Shown piece by piece: positions 6,918-8,955 of a stretch of DNA of 8,955 nucleotides. Source of the DNA: Pseudanabaenales cyanobacterium (lineage in GTDB: Bacteria; Cyanobacteriota; Cyanobacteriia; Phormidesmidales; Phormidesmidaceae); assembly GCA_022360135.1 (NCBI GenBank), contig JAKSDM010001260.1, positions 1-8,955 of the forward strand, in the 5' to 3' direction. The notes under the pieces are model-generated. The model did no database searches. It was not told the origin of the DNA and saw nothing but the letters and a program-made list of their open reading frames with translations. How positions within the stretch are numbered: the stretch's first letter is position 1; each line of letters opens with the position of its first letter. The position numbers and the translations under genes are program-made.

Positions 6918-7019
6918 TTTTTGAATGCTCGTATAAGACTCTGATTAAGTTGAGTTAGTTATGCGCCAGCCCATCCCTTACACCTGGTATTTGGATGTTA
7001 AACTGATAAGCCAATGATC

Positions 7020-7024
7020 AAGGA
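7020..7024 (+). promoter_or_regulatory. Ribosome binding site of wzt
   Basis: AAGGA lies 8 nt before the GTG at 7033 and supports that start. No other ATG, GTG or TTG precedes it in frame after the TGA at 7015-7017. Confidence 0.6.
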
Positions 7025-7032
7025 TATTAACG

Positions 7033-8394
7033 GTGTTAACTGAGTTTTCTATTCATCTTCGTGAAGTCAGTAAAACTTTTGAAATTTATCACCAACCTTC
7101 TGATCGTCTAAAGCAGATTCTATTTGGCAAGCGTCGAAAGTTTTACGACGAGTATTGTGCATTGAAGGCGGTTAATCTCACGGTTCGATACGGCGAAACC
7201 ATTGGCATTATTGGTCGAAACGGCGCCGGGAAATCTACTCTGCTGAAATTGATTTGCAAGACGCTTCAACCTACATGTGGTACGGTTGAGGTGCGGGGAC
7301 GCGTGGCTGCCCTCTTAGAACTGGGATTTGGCTTCAACCCTGAGTTTTCGGGGCGGGACAATGTCTATCTCTCTGCTTCGTTGCTAGGCATGTCTCAGTC
7401 ACAGATTAATGAACGATATCCCCAAATTGAAGCATTTTCAGGAATTGGTGATTTTATTAATCAACCTGTCAAGCTTTATTCCAGCGGTATGTACGCCCGT
7501 CTAGCCTTCGCCGTTGCAGCCCATGTTGATGCAGACATACTGATTGTTGATGAAATTTTAGCCGTTGGTGATGCTGCTTTTACGCAAAAATGCATGCGTT
7601 ATATCCGCCAGTTTAAGCAGCATGGCACTATCTTGTTAGTCTCTCACGATGTTGGAGCTATTGTAAACTTTTGCGATCGCGCTGTTTGGTTGGATAATGG
7701 CATTGTGCGTGAAATTGGTCCGGCTAAGGATGTTTGTGATAGCTATATTGCATCGTTGTATCAGTCTAAAGATAGCTCTAAGGCATTTCGTATAGGCGGT
7801 CATCGCAAGCCTTTGCCAGAGGTAGCCAAACTCCAGCGAGATGTCCGGGCGGATCTCTTGGAAAATTCCCATATTCGCAACGATATTCAACTTTTTGACT
7901 TTGATCCCGATAGTCATTGGTTCGGTGAGCGTGGGGCTACGATCACTGATGTCAAATTTTTAGATAGCAATGGTGAAGTCCTGACTTCTTTGCAAGGGGG
8001 GCAGGAAGTCTTACTGCAAATTAACTGTGAAGTACATAAGGAGATCACTCGACCCATTATCGGTTTCATGGTCAAAGATCGGTTGGGTCAATCGCTTTTT
8101 GGGGATAACACCTTTTTGAGCTACTGTGATCAGTACATAAGTGTGCCAGAGAGGCAATCTATCACCACTACTTTTAGATTTCAACTGCCTTACATGCCCA
8201 TAGGGGACTATTCAGTTAATGTGGCGATCTCCGAAGGGACCCAAGCGGACCATAAGCAGCATCACTTTTTTGACGATGCATTTTACTTTAAAGTCCTATC
8301 CACTCACATTGCACGCGGGCTAGTCGGCGTGCCGATGCTTGATATCAACATGACAATTGGGGCCGATCAGGCAGCAAAACTCTCTGCGCGTTAA
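7033..8394 (+). CDS. wzt: Polysaccharide ABC transporter ATPase with C-terminal glycan-binding domain (Wzt)
   Basis: ATP-hydrolysing subunit driving export through the Wzm partner encoded just upstream. 453 residues. The N-terminal ABC domain (about 5-245) shows Walker A GRNGAGKST (61-69), the family-specific LLELGFGFNPEFSGRDN (94-110) in place of an ordinary Q-loop region, signature YSSGMYARLAFA (139-150), Walker B ILIVDEILAVGD (159-170; D163, E164) and the switch histidine SHD (H195). After a linker, the C-terminal part (about 285-430) is a Wzt_C-like beta-sandwich, with FMVKDRLGQSLFGDNT (345-360) and GDYSVNVAIS (391-400). In O9a-type systems this domain recognises the capped non-reducing end of the finished O-polysaccharide and so couples chain length to export. 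Capping enzymes are not in this window. GTG start supported by AAGGA. The lhgO gene follows after 45 nt. Confidence 0.95.
   Translation: MLTEFSIHLREVSKTFEIYHQPSDRLKQILFGKRRKFYDEYCALKAVNLTVRYGETIGIIGRNGAGKSTLLKLICKTLQPTCGTVEVRGRVAALLELGFGFNPEFSGRDNVYLSASLLGMSQSQINERYPQIEAFSGIGDFINQPVKLYSSGMYARLAFAVAAHVDADILIVDEILAVGDAAFTQKCMRYIRQFKQHGTILLVSHDVGAIVNFCDRAVWLDNGIVREIGPAKDVCDSYIASLYQSKDSSKAFRIGGHRKPLPEVAKLQRDVRADLLENSHIRNDIQLFDFDPDSHWFGERGATITDVKFLDSNGEVLTSLQGGQEVLLQINCEVHKEITRPIIGFMVKDRLGQSLFGDNTFLSYCDQYISVPERQSITTTFRFQLPYMPIGDYSVNVAISEGTQADHKQHHFFDDAFYFKVLSTHIARGLVGVPMLDINMTIGADQAAKLSAR
7673..7680. repeat. HIP1 octamer GCGATCGC (one of five)
   Basis: Exact copies at 1079-1086, 1758-1765, 2210-2217, 2331-2338 and 7673-7680, all inside coding regions. 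Chance would give about 0.14 in this length. Over-representation of this palindrome is a hallmark of many cyanobacterial genomes and is the main taxonomic clue here. Confidence 0.85.
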
Positions 8395-8425
8395 GCCTTA
8401 AATCGCGACTAAATCTACTAGGTCT

Positions 8426-8430
8426 AGGAG
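8426..8430 (+). promoter_or_regulatory. Ribosome binding site of lhgO
   Basis: AGGAG sits 9 nt before the ATG at 8440 and decides that start over the in-frame ATG at 8461. Its last bases belong to AGTAG (8429-8433), which can pair with CTACT (8415-8419), so the site could be partly masked in the mRNA. Confidence 0.7.
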
Positions 8431-8439
8431 TAGCAGGAT

Positions 8440-8955
8440 ATGACTGGCAAGGCTCAAACAATGGCTATAATTGGAGGCGGCATTGTTGGCCTCGCCATTG
8501 CTTATCGGCTCAGGCAGGCCTATCCCCATCTCAATATCATTATTCTCGAAAAGGAAGCCACCCTGGGGACGCATCAAACCGGTCATAACAGCGGCGTACT
8601 CCATGCTGGACTCTACTACAAACCGGGTTCGGTTAAAGCAAAACTGGCTGTTAATGGTATTCGCCAGATGGTGGAGTTTTGCCAAATCCACAACCTTCCC
8701 TATGAAATTTGCGGCAAGTTAGTGGTGGCTACCAGCGAAGAAGAGTTACCGCGCCTCCATGCCCTGTTTGCACGAGGACAGACCAATGGGTTAACCGATT
8801 TGCAGCTGCTCAAACCGGAACAGTTGAAAGAGATAGAACCCTACGTCAACGGGGTTGCTGGCATTCGGGTGCCGGAAGAAGGGATTGTTGACTATAAACA
8901 AGTCTGTGCGACGCTAGCTGAGACGCTCAAAAAACTTGGGGTGCAAGTGGTTACC
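8440..8955 (+). CDS. lhgO: L-2-hydroxyglutarate oxidase, 5' part (cut by window end)
   Basis: 172 codons are visible with no stop; the family is usually about 400 residues, so the gene continues beyond the window. FAD-dependent oxidation of L-2-hydroxyglutarate to 2-oxoglutarate is the known activity of LhgO. Visible are the FAD-binding IIGGGIVGLAIA (10-21), the end of the second strand ILEKE (35-39) and the diagnostic block TGHNSGVLHAGLYYKPGS (47-64) of the LhgO branch of the DAO superfamily, then EEGIVDY (about 150-156). Translation probably starts at ATG 8440, with AGGAG 9 nt upstream; the ATG at 8461 is an alternative. It lies 45 nt after wzt on the same strand, so co-transcription with the glycan-export genes is plausible. 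A related FAD oxidase acting on another 2-hydroxy acid cannot be excluded from the N-terminus alone. Confidence 0.9.
   Translation, partial: MTGKAQTMAIIGGGIVGLAIAYRLRQAYPHLNIIILEKEATLGTHQTGHNSGVLHAGLYYKPGSVKAKLAVNGIRQMVEFCQIHNLPYEICGKLVVATSEEELPRLHALFARGQTNGLTDLQLLKPEQLKEIEPYVNGVAGIRVPEEGIVDYKQVCATLAETLKKLGVQVVT

Noticed and set aside
8471..8722. Short frames on both strands at 8398-8891
   Set aside because: All lie over the lhgO 5' region, whose own frame from 8440 encodes clear FAD-binding and LhgO motifs to the window end.

Overview
The window looks like a chromosomal segment of a cyanobacterium. Five exact copies of the octamer GCGATCGC (the cyanobacterial HIP1 palindrome) occur in under 9 kb. 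Short heptameric tandem repeats of the kind common in cyanobacterial intergenic DNA separate the first two genes. No rRNA, tRNA, CRISPR array, transposase or integrase is visible.

Left part (1-3262, plus strand, GC-rich): a non-coding leader with several small repeats is followed by mtnA (5-methylthioribose-1-phosphate isomerase). About 70 bp downstream lies a fused class II aldolase / short-chain dehydrogenase. Together these could isomerise a 5-substituted ribose 1-phosphate, cleave the resulting ribulose 1-phosphate to DHAP plus a small aldehyde, and oxidise or reduce that aldehyde. This resembles the 'DHAP shunt' for 5'-deoxyadenosine/methylthioadenosine by-products, but with aldolase and dehydrogenase fused. 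The pathway assignment is an inference; rhamnulose-1-phosphate cleavage is the main alternative.

Middle (3255-4248, minus strand, near 40% GC where counted): a soluble family-2 glycosyltransferase of the dolichyl/polyprenyl-phosphate sugar synthase type converges on the aldolase gene with an 8-bp 3' overlap. Upstream of it is a doubtful 67-codon ORF that may be a small membrane protein or the tail of an eroded gene. A 341-bp non-coding stretch (4249-4589) follows, rich in inverted repeats, and serves as the upstream region of the next plus-strand genes.

Right part (4590-8955, plus strand): a surface-polysaccharide module. It consists of a WbaP-type polyprenyl-phosphate hexose-1-phosphate transferase (initiation on the lipid carrier), an ABC-2 permease of the Wzm type, and an ATPase of the Wzt type with a C-terminal glycan-binding domain (export). 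The 5' part of an L-2-hydroxyglutarate oxidase gene (lhgO) then runs off the window end. The genes are co-directional with gaps of 57, 115 and 45 bp, compatible with one transcription unit. The expected model is: WbaP loads the first sugar on undecaprenyl phosphate, glycosyltransferases encoded elsewhere extend the chain, and Wzm/Wzt flips the finished glycan. The WbaP, Wzm, Wzt and LhgO family calls are firm; the glycan structure and the role of LhgO here are unknown.
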